Source: a virus. Taken from it: 26,501 nucleotides of DNA. The position numbers were made by a program, and so were the translations under genes. Numbering within the stretch: the first letter of the stretch is position 1; each line of letters starts with the position of its first letter. Of the stretch, positions 13,301-19,262 are shown piece by piece. The DNA lies in the IMG/VR virus record IMGVR_UViG_3300025869_000082, positions 1 to 26,501 of that record; one strand, 5' to 3'. The notes below the pieces were generated by a model. It was not told the origin of the DNA, searched no databases, and saw only the letters and a program-made list of their open reading frames with translations.

Positions 13301-13719
13301 TTAGTAGCAAACCTTCAACCTTTGCACCTGACGCGCACAACCATACACCAACAGAAGTAGGTCTTAGCAATTTATCTAGTAACGGTAATGCTCTTGCTGG
13401 TAACTTTACAGCTACTGGAGATATCACAGCTTACTCTGACTCTCGTATCAAAGAGAATGTTGCTACTATTGATAGCGCTCTTGATAAGGTAATGAGTCTA
13501 CGAGGCGTTGAATACAACAAGATAGGAAGTGAAGAAAAATCCTTGGGTGTTATTGCACAAGAGATTCGTGAAGTGCTTCCAGAGGTTGTTAAAGAGCAAG
13601 AGAACGGAATGCTGTCTGTTGCGTATGGTAACATTACAGCCGTCTTAATTGAAGCTCTTAAAGAGCAGCAAAAACAAATTGATGAACTTAAAGCTCAGAT
13701 AGATGCCATTACAAAGTAG
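10318..13719 (+). CDS. Long tail fibre with S74 intramolecular chaperone (1133 aa)
   Basis: It starts one base after the previous stop (TAATATG). Five TGNIGSQSV modules (10684, 11344, 11731, 12055, 13234) are typical shaft units. Two MRAPIFYDSxxTxYYLxP modules begin at 12458 and 12802. Two related segments (residues about 45-75 and 640-670) repeat a YTKLTLDWHTGIKIG / HYRDLIIGYHTGVRIG pattern. The last 95 residues (from about 1039) are a canonical S74 chaperone domain with YSDSRIKENV, V-E-Y-N-K-I-G and L-G-V-I-A-Q-E-I, ending in a heptad helix. The SDxRxK Ser/Lys pair expected for self-cleavage is intact. It differs from the 984-aa fibre in shaft modules, so the two are distinct fibres rather than a recent duplication. 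Confidence 0.92.
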   Translation: MANLLSTTVNGSLLALNNGVTNAYTTASNGRLYLGSNAQNDYSIYTHMENFGGNYTKLTLDWHTGIKIGASQTYGGIRFYGDAINNGGVKLFSVGEGDAHVRVENNLYVGNTIFNNGNAVIHTGNIGSQSVASASQVSGVSVSATEMNRLKTTLGVTGLPYSCDIFVEGDPDTYYPVHFIWGDQDIWRRIIIKRGYSEQAPWDPIGTGVHHGGLLIDWEGNFGGWGGAEYSDRLRVFQESYTTICADMYRTTHSMGYTFFLRGGGAVYHIYSDQNIRGYHQDGFPDIAYDTNFKFYDSATPAYIVYAPAPLTTINSSRIDGLRTKKQSQFDGRYQQSGTAINTGNIGSQSVNYAASAGNADTVGGYSPIIAYGSNDVRGRVLVADPGSGNISTRNPELYSGEVRLGAAWDRGGVFAEGVLSLSTSSSQIDFVFSNTRGATVAEDGNIYMSWAGAWLSTLLDAKQNASTAINTGNIGSQSVSYANNSGNSATTSQRDFSGDVSTSGMGRFAGWYTGNAQTGLAAEIGVSAGQAYIIAYNRQSGAYGTLNLESTGTNLRISGSTVNVTSGTLQQGGNNVIHAGNIGSQSVSYATSAGNSNNTSQIAFTDLKGNFPSGSGGGHSFAPNHYSMGLDVGNGGWDHPHYRDLIIGYHTGVRIGANYSGIRFYNNSPTTDANNDGNGDGEEALLMTIGGYVGTASQTDVVVNNNLFANGSMRAPIFYDSDNTNYYLNPAGGSRLRNLYVGDSGDDWSDPGSWGTQVRFSNEPHVKFVLHARTPGIEAGMYVHTPGSVFMGSYTAHVLSLMYAGNMRMQVEDSRIYSNVYMESASSMRAPIFYDSADTGYYLDPNGTSNLLKLSDRTMGFNGMNPMSANSPYEPRYNASVNYRTGSMGYGTVGLNAIGSNWGSGFIDSWSSPAEQPNTTTSHWVGLQSIHYGHQDSTNFYGFQMVSGADTNRFYLRAAWPTPLSWVEVITSGNIGSQSVNYASSAGAVEWSNVSSKPSTFAPDAHNHTPTEVGLSNLSSNGNALAGNFTATGDITAYSDSRIKENVATIDSALDKVMSLRGVEYNKIGSEEKSLGVIAQEIREVLPEVVKEQENGMLSVAYGNITAVLIEALKEQQKQIDELKAQIDAITK

Positions 13720-14608
13720 CGGAGCAATAAGTATCTCTGATATTAAAACAGAGCTAGGGAGTTCAAGTAACTCCCTGGCTACTTTATCTGCGGGAGCAGG
13801 CAAAACAGTTCCACATAGTATGTCAGAATTCTATGGATACAGCGCAGCTCAATATTACTGGGATTTAAGTGATGACATTAAATGGCATGCAGCGACTGAC
13901 CTGCCACTACAATCTACGACTGAGAACTTTTCAGCCTCTCTATGGATAAGACCTCAATGGGCAGCATCAGATTTAAACTTAATTATATTTGATTTAACTC
14001 CCTCTGGAACTACATCAACAGCAAACAGATTCTTTCTGCAGTACGACTACGGCTTAAATAGATTTAATGCGATGTACAGGAGTAGTGCAACTAACTTTAA
14101 TGCTCAGTGGGCGTTGCATTCAAATAACTCTGCTACGGGTACTGGAACGAACAGTACAAACACCTGGACAAGTTCAAACAGAGGTAGTACAAATAGCAAT
14201 AATTTCGTTCACTTAGTTCTTACTTACAATGGTTCAGAGTCTGTTGCATCTAATGCATTTAAGATATACTGGAACGGTGTTGAGCTTACAAATTCAGCGG
14301 TATCAAATAACGGTGCTAGATACAATATGGGCTTAGACGAACTAACGTTCTGTGGTAATGACCACAATACAGGTGGTAGTCGTATTGCTGATTATATGTA
14401 TATGCACATGTGGGATGCAGCGTTAAACGCTACAGATATTGCAAAGATATATAACTCTGGCACTCCTATTTCAGCGTCATCAGCTGGTGTAGATGGGGAC
14501 TTAATATTTGGAGACACATCTTCTTCGGTTCCTTCTGCAGACCAAAGTGATAACAGCAACAACTACGCATTCTTAAGTGCGAATGGGCAATCACTTGTGG
14601 TTCTTTAA
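13703..14608 (+). CDS. LamG/concanavalin-like tail protein (301 aa)
   Basis: The start overlaps the end of the previous fibre gene by 17 bases. The N-terminus (SGAISISDIKTELGSSSNSL, then M-S-E-F-Y-G-Y-S) matches a short anchoring segment I know from many phage fibre proteins. From about residue 50 to 255 there is a jelly-roll pattern (ENFSASLWIRPQW, FVHLVLTYNGSE, FKIYWNGVEL, DYMYMHMWDAALNATDIAKI) that is characteristic of LamG-like / concanavalin lectins. A role in binding surface glycans is likely. A perfect 8-bp hairpin lies inside the first codons (13756-13776). Confidence 0.85.
   Translation: MPLQSSGAISISDIKTELGSSSNSLATLSAGAGKTVPHSMSEFYGYSAAQYYWDLSDDIKWHAATDLPLQSTTENFSASLWIRPQWAASDLNLIIFDLTPSGTTSTANRFFLQYDYGLNRFNAMYRSSATNFNAQWALHSNNSATGTGTNSTNTWTSSNRGSTNSNNFVHLVLTYNGSESVASNAFKIYWNGVELTNSAVSNNGARYNMGLDELTFCGNDHNTGGSRIADYMYMHMWDAALNATDIAKIYNSGTPISASSAGVDGDLIFGDTSSSVPSADQSDNSNNYAFLSANGQSLVVL
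13756..13776 (+). repeat. Perfect hairpin inside the start of the LamG gene
   Basis: AGGGAGTT / AACTCCCT arms, five-base loop, within codons 18-25. Confidence 0.7.
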
Positions 14609-14652
14609 TACAAGTATTTTAACTATTTTTACAAACATAAAACAAAAACAAA

Positions 14653-15012
14653 ATGGCTTTAACTCAATCATTTGAAAAATTTGGTAGCACATTTGCAGAT
14701 GCTTACCACAACATCTCAGACCTACGTTACCACGTATCTGAGTACGAACAAACTAACATGACCCTTCCAGAACCAGATGAGGATGGAAATCCAGGTGTTC
14801 CTGTTCATGAAACAGAATGGGTAACTAACCGTACAGCACACTTTACTGTAAAGACTTACGTAGATGCTGCTGCACGTACTGGACATAAAGAAGCAATTTC
14901 TCAATCAGAGTACAGCTTCACTCCAGACTGGGAGTCTGCTGACAACGTACTTGCACAATCTTACGATTACCTTAAAACACTAGAAGCTTTTGACGGAGCT
15001 GTTGATGCATAA
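14653..15012 (+). CDS. Small protein of unknown function after the fibre array (119 aa)
   Basis: A 119-residue protein starting MALTQSFEKFGSTFADAYHN, with an aromatic ISDLRYHVSEYEQ segment, a Pro/Glu-rich loop (LPEPDEDGNPGVPVHE) and a beta-rich part (TAHFTVKTYVDAAARTGHKE). The leader is A-rich (aacaaaaacaaa). Fibre-adjacent position and composition suggest a structural or assembly protein, but I recognise no family. A host-type promoter follows directly after its stop. Confidence 0.75.
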   Translation: MALTQSFEKFGSTFADAYHNISDLRYHVSEYEQTNMTLPEPDEDGNPGVPVHETEWVTNRTAHFTVKTYVDAAARTGHKEAISQSEYSFTPDWESADNVLAQSYDYLKTLEAFDGAVDA

Positions 15013-15018
15013 GACAAC

Positions 15019-15051
15019 TTGACAGATTATTCTGTTTTGGTATTATATTTG
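15019..15051 (+). promoter_or_regulatory. Flavobacterial-type promoter
   Basis: TTGACA at 15019-15024 and TATATTTG at 15044-15051 give TTG-N22-TAnnTTTG, the Bacteroidetes/flavobacterial consensus as I know it. The same site also reads as TTGACA-N16-TATTAT. It starts the unit at 15082 onward, differs completely from the ten left-arm elements, and is the best sign of the host group. Confidence 0.7.
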
Positions 15052-15055
15052 CATT

Positions 15056-15067
15056 ATTGAATTCAAT
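15056..15067 (+). promoter_or_regulatory. 12-bp palindrome just after the promoter
   Basis: ATTGAATTCAAT is a perfect palindrome placed about where transcription should start. It could be an operator; it may also be chance in AT-rich DNA. Confidence 0.35.
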
Positions 15068-15081
15068 AAAACTATTTAATT

Positions 15082-15336
15082 ATGGCTGAGGCTAACAAAA
15101 TTACCCAAGAAGAACTAGAGGCAGTACGTCTCGCAGTGTCTAACTTTAATCGTGCTAAAGGTGCTTTAGGCGACTTAGAATTTGAAAAGTCTAAAGTACT
15201 TTCTCAAGTTGTAGTACTTGAAGAAGCTTTGCAATCAGAGCAAAAGAAGCTTGAAGAAACTTACGGAAGCATTTCTGTAAACTTGGAGACAGGTGAGTAT
15301 AAAGCTAACGAAGAAGAGGCTGAAATGACTGTATAA
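15082..15336 (+). CDS. Small coiled-coil protein, paralogue of 21150-21416 (84 aa)
   Basis: An acidic 84-residue protein, almost entirely one helix with heptad hydrophobics (residues 8-66), ending in a short ETYGSISVNLETGEY beta hairpin. The same helix plus KTYGDVSINLQDGAI ending occurs in the protein at 21150-21416, so the two are paralogues. It is the first gene after the flavobacterial-type promoter. Function unknown; abundance and coiled coil would suit a structural or scaffold-like role. Confidence 0.8.
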   Translation: MAEANKITQEELEAVRLAVSNFNRAKGALGDLEFEKSKVLSQVVVLEEALQSEQKKLEETYGSISVNLETGEYKANEEEAEMTV

Positions 15337-15387
15337 GAGTAGACATTTGATAATAATAACGCTAACGATAGTAATAGTAAATACATT

Positions 15388-15795
15388 ATGAGTAAACTAT
15401 TAAAATTACTAGGTGGTAGCGCAGCACCGTTACTAGACAAGGCAGCTGAGGTTGCGGACAGATTTATTGATACACCCGCTGAAAAGAAAGCTTTTATTAA
15501 AGAAGCATATCAGCAAGAGATTTTAGATCGTAAAGAAGCACGTGAGCTAGGTAAGAGTAAAGTAACGCCTGATGTGCTAACTTATGTAACATTAGTTATT
15601 GCTATTGGCTTAGCGGTGGCTATATTTACAGATATCCTGGATTGGGAAACATTAACAGAAGTGCAAAAAGGATTAATAACTACGTTTAGTGGGTTTTTCT
15701 TGCGTACCTTAGGTGATGTATATGGGTATTGGTTTGGATCTTCAATGGGGTCTAGCGATAAGACAAAAGACTTAACTAAGCTGATGCGCAAGTAA
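15388..15795 (+). CDS. Holin-like membrane protein (135 aa)
   Basis: The N-terminal part is helical (LLDKAAEVADRFIDTPAEKK), residues 64-82 form a clear membrane helix (LTYVTLVIAIGLAVAIFTD) and residues 95-118 a second hydrophobic/aromatic segment ending YGYWFGSSMGSSDKTKDLT. The segment order, the D-x-x-T-P-A-E-K-K stretch and the W-F-G-S-S-x-G-S-x-x-K-T tail resemble the 3TM holin family of gene-transfer agents and phages. It would make lysis pores in the inner membrane. No endolysin is visible beside it, so the role is less certain than the membrane topology. Confidence 0.7.
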   Translation: MSKLLKLLGGSAAPLLDKAAEVADRFIDTPAEKKAFIKEAYQQEILDRKEARELGKSKVTPDVLTYVTLVIAIGLAVAIFTDILDWETLTEVQKGLITTFSGFFLRTLGDVYGYWFGSSMGSSDKTKDLTKLMRK

Positions 15796-15832
15796 TTATA
15801 CCAGGTAAGTAATAACCTAAAATAAAAACCAA

Positions 15833-16117
15833 ATGACATTTTATTACCGTACGACCACTGCAACAAGTGGCGACCAACAAGTATCCGAAAAAGCCAAAGC
15901 TTTCTGGGAACATGCTTCAGCAAAAAAGAACTGGAGAATTGTACAACTACCTAACGGCTACTATCAAACAGAGTTGTTGTTAGAAGATTCCTGGAAAGAC
16001 GTAACTCGCAGGGAAACATTAGAGGGTGCTGAGCAAGCTATTGATACATCGATAGCGCACTACAAATCGCGTCTCGAATTCGCACAAGGACCTAAGGTCG
16101 TTAAAACATTCGAATAA
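15833..16117 (+). CDS. Small protein of unknown function (94 aa)
   Basis: A 94-residue protein starting MTFYYRTTTATSGDQQVSEK. A helix with K-A-K-A-F-W-E-H-A-S-A-K-K is followed by NWRIVQLPNGYYQTELLLED, a strand-turn-strand that resembles small phage proteins with an NGYYQ-type core. It then has an E-T-L-E-G-A-E-Q-A-I helix. The A-rich leader supports the start. It lies just ahead of groEL; no function can be assigned. Confidence 0.75.
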   Translation: MTFYYRTTTATSGDQQVSEKAKAFWEHASAKKNWRIVQLPNGYYQTELLLEDSWKDVTRRETLEGAEQAIDTSIAHYKSRLEFAQGPKVVKTFE

Positions 16118-16142
16118 ACCAAAAACAATTTAATTTAATATA

Positions 16143-17711
16143 ATGGAATTTAATAACCCTAGCGAGATTGTAAAGGATCTCACGTTTGGCAGTGCTGCCA
16201 ACGGAAAAATTATGGCTGGCGTCGAAAAGTTAGCTAACGCAGTGAAGTCCACATTAGGCGCTTCCGGCAAATGCGTAATTTACGAAGACGCTCTTGGCCG
16301 ACCGGTCATCACTAAAGATGGTGTAACCGTAGCAGAAAGCGTAGTCTTGATGGATCCGGTCGAAAACATCGGTGCAACACTAGTTAAAGAAGCTGCCCGA
16401 AATACAGTGCGTGAAGCAGGTGACGGTACGACAACCTCGACCGTCCTTGCTCACTCATTATTAGTTGAATTGAGTGAATTTATAAGTGATGACAAAATTA
16501 GAGAAATTAAAAGAGGCGTTGAAGACTGTGCTAAGGAGGTCTTGGAATATCTTGATACTACCAGTATTCCGGTTGATGGTGAAATGCTTAAGCAAGTTGC
16601 ATACATTAGCACAAACAACGACGAAGAGCTTGGGGGCTTCATTGGTGAAGCTTTCGGAAAAGTTGGCAAAGATGGAGTCGTATTGATGGAAGAATCTGAT
16701 ACGAACGAAACGTATGTGGAGTTTGTAGAAGGTACTCAATTCGATTCAGGATTAAAATCACCACATCTTATAACAGACAAAGACAAGGGCATAGCTGTTT
16801 TAGACAACCCTATGATCCTTATTGTGTCTTCGCCTATACCTAATATAAGAAAGATACAAAGTGTCTTAGAACACGTTGTAAAGAAGAATAGAAGCCTGCT
16901 GATCGTCGCTGACGTTGAGCAACAACCTTACCAAACGTTATTAGCTAACAAGGTAAAAGGCAATATCAAGGTAAACATAGTGGACTTACCTGGGTTTGGG
17001 CCAACTAAGCAGGAAGCAATAGAAGACTTAGCAATATTAACTGGGGCTACAGTCATTAATGAAGAGCTTGGCGATGATTTGGATCTGATCAATCCCGAAG
17101 TGTTAGGAGAAGCGGTAAAATCCGTTACCTCTTCAAAGAACACTGTGATGCAGGTAGAGACCGACCATGAGCAGCTTCTCGAGCGTATTGAAAATGTACG
17201 TGAAAGAATCGGTTCTGAAACAAACCCTTACTTTAGGGGTAAGCTCGAAGAGCGTTTATCAATGTTAACCGGTAAGGTTGGACTGATTTATGTAGGAGCT
17301 GACTCACAGGTCGAGCTCAAAGAAAAGAAAGACCGCGTAGAAGATGCCATCTATGCAACGCAAGCCGCATTAAAAGAAGGTATCGTCGCTGGCGGGGGTG
17401 CGGCACTATTACACGCATCACAAAAAATTAAGAGCAAAAATGTTGGATATGCTGCTCTTCTTAGAGCTCTGCGCGCTCCATTTTTTACCATTCTTGAAAA
17501 CGCAAATATTGTGTTGGACGAAGAAATTACACGCAAAGGTTTTGGTATTGATGCAACAAGCGGTAAAAAAGTAAATATGGTTAAGGCTGGTATCATTGAT
17601 CCAGTACTTGTAACTAAAACCGCACTGAAGAATGCAGTCAGTGTAGCAACAACGATTATTTCTGCAGATTGTGTAATCTCTAATATGAGAATGGATGAAA
17701 GCGGTAAATAA
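16143..17711 (+). CDS. groL: Phage GroEL-like chaperonin (522 aa)
   Basis: A full-length group I chaperonin, slightly shorter than the usual ~545 residues. Seen in order: an ATP-site segment [14 protein letters not shown] (34-47), [11 protein letters not shown] (54-64) and [11 protein letters not shown] (93-103). The apical domain (about 190-340) holds [17 protein letters not shown] and [20 protein letters not shown]. The second equatorial part has [10 protein letters not shown] (397-406, with the expected catalytic Asp at 401) and [11 protein letters not shown] (413-423). The C-terminus stops at residue 522 without the Gly-Gly-Met tail. By eye the substrate/GroES groove residues corresponding to E. 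coli Y199, Y203, F204 and L234 are changed. It is followed by overlapping groES and presumably folds phage proteins such as capsid or fibres. Confidence 0.95.
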   Translation: MEFNNPSEIVKDLTFGSAANGKIMAGVEKLANAVKSTLGASGKCVIYEDALGRPVITKDGVTVAESVVLMDPVENIGATLVKEAARNTVREAGDGTTTSTVLAHSLLVELSEFISDDKIREIKRGVEDCAKEVLEYLDTTSIPVDGEMLKQVAYISTNNDEELGGFIGEAFGKVGKDGVVLMEESDTNETYVEFVEGTQFDSGLKSPHLITDKDKGIAVLDNPMILIVSSPIPNIRKIQSVLEHVVKKNRSLLIVADVEQQPYQTLLANKVKGNIKVNIVDLPGFGPTKQEAIEDLAILTGATVINEELGDDLDLINPEVLGEAVKSVTSSKNTVMQVETDHEQLLERIENVRERIGSETNPYFRGKLEERLSMLTGKVGLIYVGADSQVELKEKKDRVEDAIYATQAALKEGIVAGGGAALLHASQKIKSKNVGYAALLRALRAPFFTILENANIVLDEEITRKGFGIDATSGKKVNMVKAGIIDPVLVTKTALKNAVSVATTIISADCVISNMRMDESGK

Positions 17712-17952
17712 TTATATTATAATTAAGAAAATCAAGGAGGCAGCTAAAACAGTTGCCGGCCTTGAATTAACTGAAAAGCAAAACAGCGACGTTAGGTATC
17801 TAAAGGCTGAAGTCGTTAGCTGTGGACCATTAGTGATTGGTGTTGAAAATGGAAACACTATTAGATACGATAAACACGCTGGTCATGGTATTGAATGGAA
17901 TGATGAGTTGTTCCATGTTATTACCGTAGGTGATGTTGTTATTGTAGAATGA
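17695..17952 (+). CDS. groS: GroES-like co-chaperonin (85 aa)
   Basis: The start ATG (17695) lies inside the last codons of groEL, a 17-base overlap, so the pair is co-translated. The 85-residue protein follows the GroES plan: a first strand NNYIIIKKI, a mobile-loop region with V-A-G-L-E-L at 20-25 (GroES has G-G-I-V-L here), Y-L-K-A-E-V-V-S-C-G-P, I-R-Y-D-K-H-A-G and a closing F-H-V-I-T-V-G-D-V-V-I-V-E. It is about ten residues shorter than typical. It overlaps the next gene by four bases. It should cap the phage GroEL or the host's. Confidence 0.88.
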   Translation: MKAVNNYIIIKKIKEAAKTVAGLELTEKQNSDVRYLKAEVVSCGPLVIGVENGNTIRYDKHAGHGIEWNDELFHVITVGDVVIVE

Positions 17953-18389
17953 GACTAACACCCGCGGATTTACGCGAAATGAATTTGTTTAAGTATTACA
18001 GGCTCGTTAGGAAGTGGGCTTGTAAGACTTACGATATATTAGATGCTGACCTAGAGCTACTGATATATCTAGATTGCAAAGAGCGATTTACGCGTAATGA
18101 TTTTATAGAAGGAACTTACACCTATGCATGGGATAAAAACCGCTGGGAAAGACTTCGAAATGATGGCTGGATTGACGTATGGCGTCATCGTAATAGGACT
18201 ACAATCAAATACAGTGTTTTCACAACGTCACCCAAAGCGAAGCGCTTGATTACACGAATGTATCGAGTTATGCTTGGGGAAGAAGATTTGCCAATCGGTA
18301 GATCAAGCAAATTTTACAAGAACAAGAGTTATACTGATAAAGTCTATAATAAAGCTATAGACGACATGATTAAAGACAAAGAACGATGA
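17949..18389 (+). CDS. Basic protein, possible winged-helix DNA-binding (146 aa)
   Basis: A 146-residue basic protein. Residues 13-60 (LFKYYRLVRKWACKTYDILD, then ADLELLIYLDCKERFTRNDF) read like the first helices of a MarR-type winged helix. The D-A-D-L-E-L-L-x-Y-L pattern is followed by a helix-turn-helix and then W-E-R-L-R-N-D-G-W-I-D-V-W plus a possible wing (RHRNRTTIKYSVF). The tail is Lys/Tyr-rich. I remember similar proteins from uncultured marine phages, without known function. It overlaps groES and the next gene by ATGA on both sides. A late-gene regulator or packaging accessory protein are both possible. Confidence 0.75.
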   Translation: MRLTPADLREMNLFKYYRLVRKWACKTYDILDADLELLIYLDCKERFTRNDFIEGTYTYAWDKNRWERLRNDGWIDVWRHRNRTTIKYSVFTTSPKAKRLITRMYRVMLGEEDLPIGRSSKFYKNKSYTDKVYNKAIDDMIKDKER

Positions 18390-18541
18390 AGAATCACTTA
18401 CAGCCTATTACAAAGCGTGCAGTTACTGATTACGGTAAAGCACCTGCAAATCAAGAAGTTACATTAGATGCAGCTGGTAAAAAGCGTGCTAACTTTACTA
18501 ATGCAGCAAGCTGCGGTTGCACAGGAAAGTGTAATTGCTAA
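18386..18541 (+). CDS. Cys-rich small protein (51 aa)
   Basis: ATG at 18386, stop TAA at 18539-18541, overlapping the next ATG by one base (TAATG). The 51-residue product starts MKNHLQPITKRAVTDYGKAP and ends in CGCTGKCNC, four cysteines in nine residues. That could bind a metal or form disulfides. The PITKR near the start resembles the PITQK of the proteins at 18894 and 19262. Coupling overlaps on both sides support it. No family recognised. Confidence 0.7.
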   Translation: MKNHLQPITKRAVTDYGKAPANQEVTLDAAGKKRANFTNAASCGCTGKCNC

Positions 18542-18891
18542 TGCCTTTTAAGCTTAAGGATAAGAGTACCCTGTTCGGTTACGATGAGCAAACCTCAACA
18601 TTTGATACGCCTGTATTTGAAAAAGATTTAGGTGGCCAAGTGATGGCGGAAGCTAATCGTGACGGAACTATTTTTATTAATAAGGGTTTGTCAGCTAAGC
18701 AAAAAAAAGGGGCGGTTGCGCACGAAAAGATTCACTTAGATCAAATGCATCAGAATAGATTAGACTATACTGATGATAGTGTAATTTGGAAAAAAGATAC
18801 ACGCTCGCCTGCAAGAGTTTATAAAAGAGACGATATGCAAGAGGGCGCTAAAGAGCTTGAGTGGGAAACTGAAGCATATAAAAACAGTTAG
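18541..18891 (+). CDS. Putative HExxH zinc metallopeptidase (116 aa)
   Basis: The start is ATG 18541, coupled to the previous stop. The 116-residue protein holds H-E-K-I-H at residues 61-65, preceded by a helix with K-K-G-A-V-A, an HExxH zinc-peptidase signature. The C-terminal E-L-E-W-E-T-E-A-Y (106-113) offers a Glu as third ligand about 42-46 residues downstream. The N-terminus (MPFKLKDKST) belongs to the same short-motif style as the surrounding proteins. It could process virion proteins or cut cell wall peptides during entry. Activity is inferred from the motif only. Confidence 0.72.
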   Translation: MPFKLKDKSTLFGYDEQTSTFDTPVFEKDLGGQVMAEANRDGTIFINKGLSAKQKKGAVAHEKIHLDQMHQNRLDYTDDSVIWKKDTRSPARVYKRDDMQEGAKELEWETEAYKNS

Positions 18892-18893
18892 GT

Positions 18894-19262
18894 ATGGGGT
18901 TTAAAATGAAAAAAGATTTATGGGGGTTGTACAATTCGGCAGAATCGGCTACTCGACAAGGAAATTCTTCCGCGACCCCCATTACCCAAAAATCATCTCC
19001 GTTTAAGATGAACGCAGCACTTGTTGAAGGTGCTGGTATGGTTGGAATGAGTGCAGGCTTTAATAACGTAGCTGAAGCAATTGAAAAACCTTCTTTATCA
19101 GAAAAACAACAAACTGTATATAAAGAGCCAGCTAAAGTGCCACCTCCGCCGCTTGATGAGGGTAAGGCAGCTGATTTAGAAGAAGACACTGATTTACAAG
19201 AAGAAACGGAAGCCATAGAGGAATCTGAAGAATTTTACGACAACTTTGAACTAGAAGTATAA
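18894..19262 (+). CDS. Acidic-tailed small protein with PITQK and SPFK motifs (122 aa)
   Basis: The start at 18894 is preferred over ATG 18906 because MGFKMKKDL then matches the MPFKLKDKS start of the previous protein. PITQK at residues 29-33 is followed by SSPFKM (34-39). A Gly/Ala/Met segment with membrane-like character comes next (NAALVEGAGMVGMSAG). The last 50 residues are strongly acidic (EEDTDLQEETEAIEESEEF). It looks largely disordered. It sits between the HExxH protein and the 513-aa basic protein, whose opposite charge hints at interaction. Function unknown. Confidence 0.72.
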   Translation: MGFKMKKDLWGLYNSAESATRQGNSSATPITQKSSPFKMNAALVEGAGMVGMSAGFNNVAEAIEKPSLSEKQQTVYKEPAKVPPPPLDEGKAADLEEDTDLQEETEAIEESEEFYDNFELEV

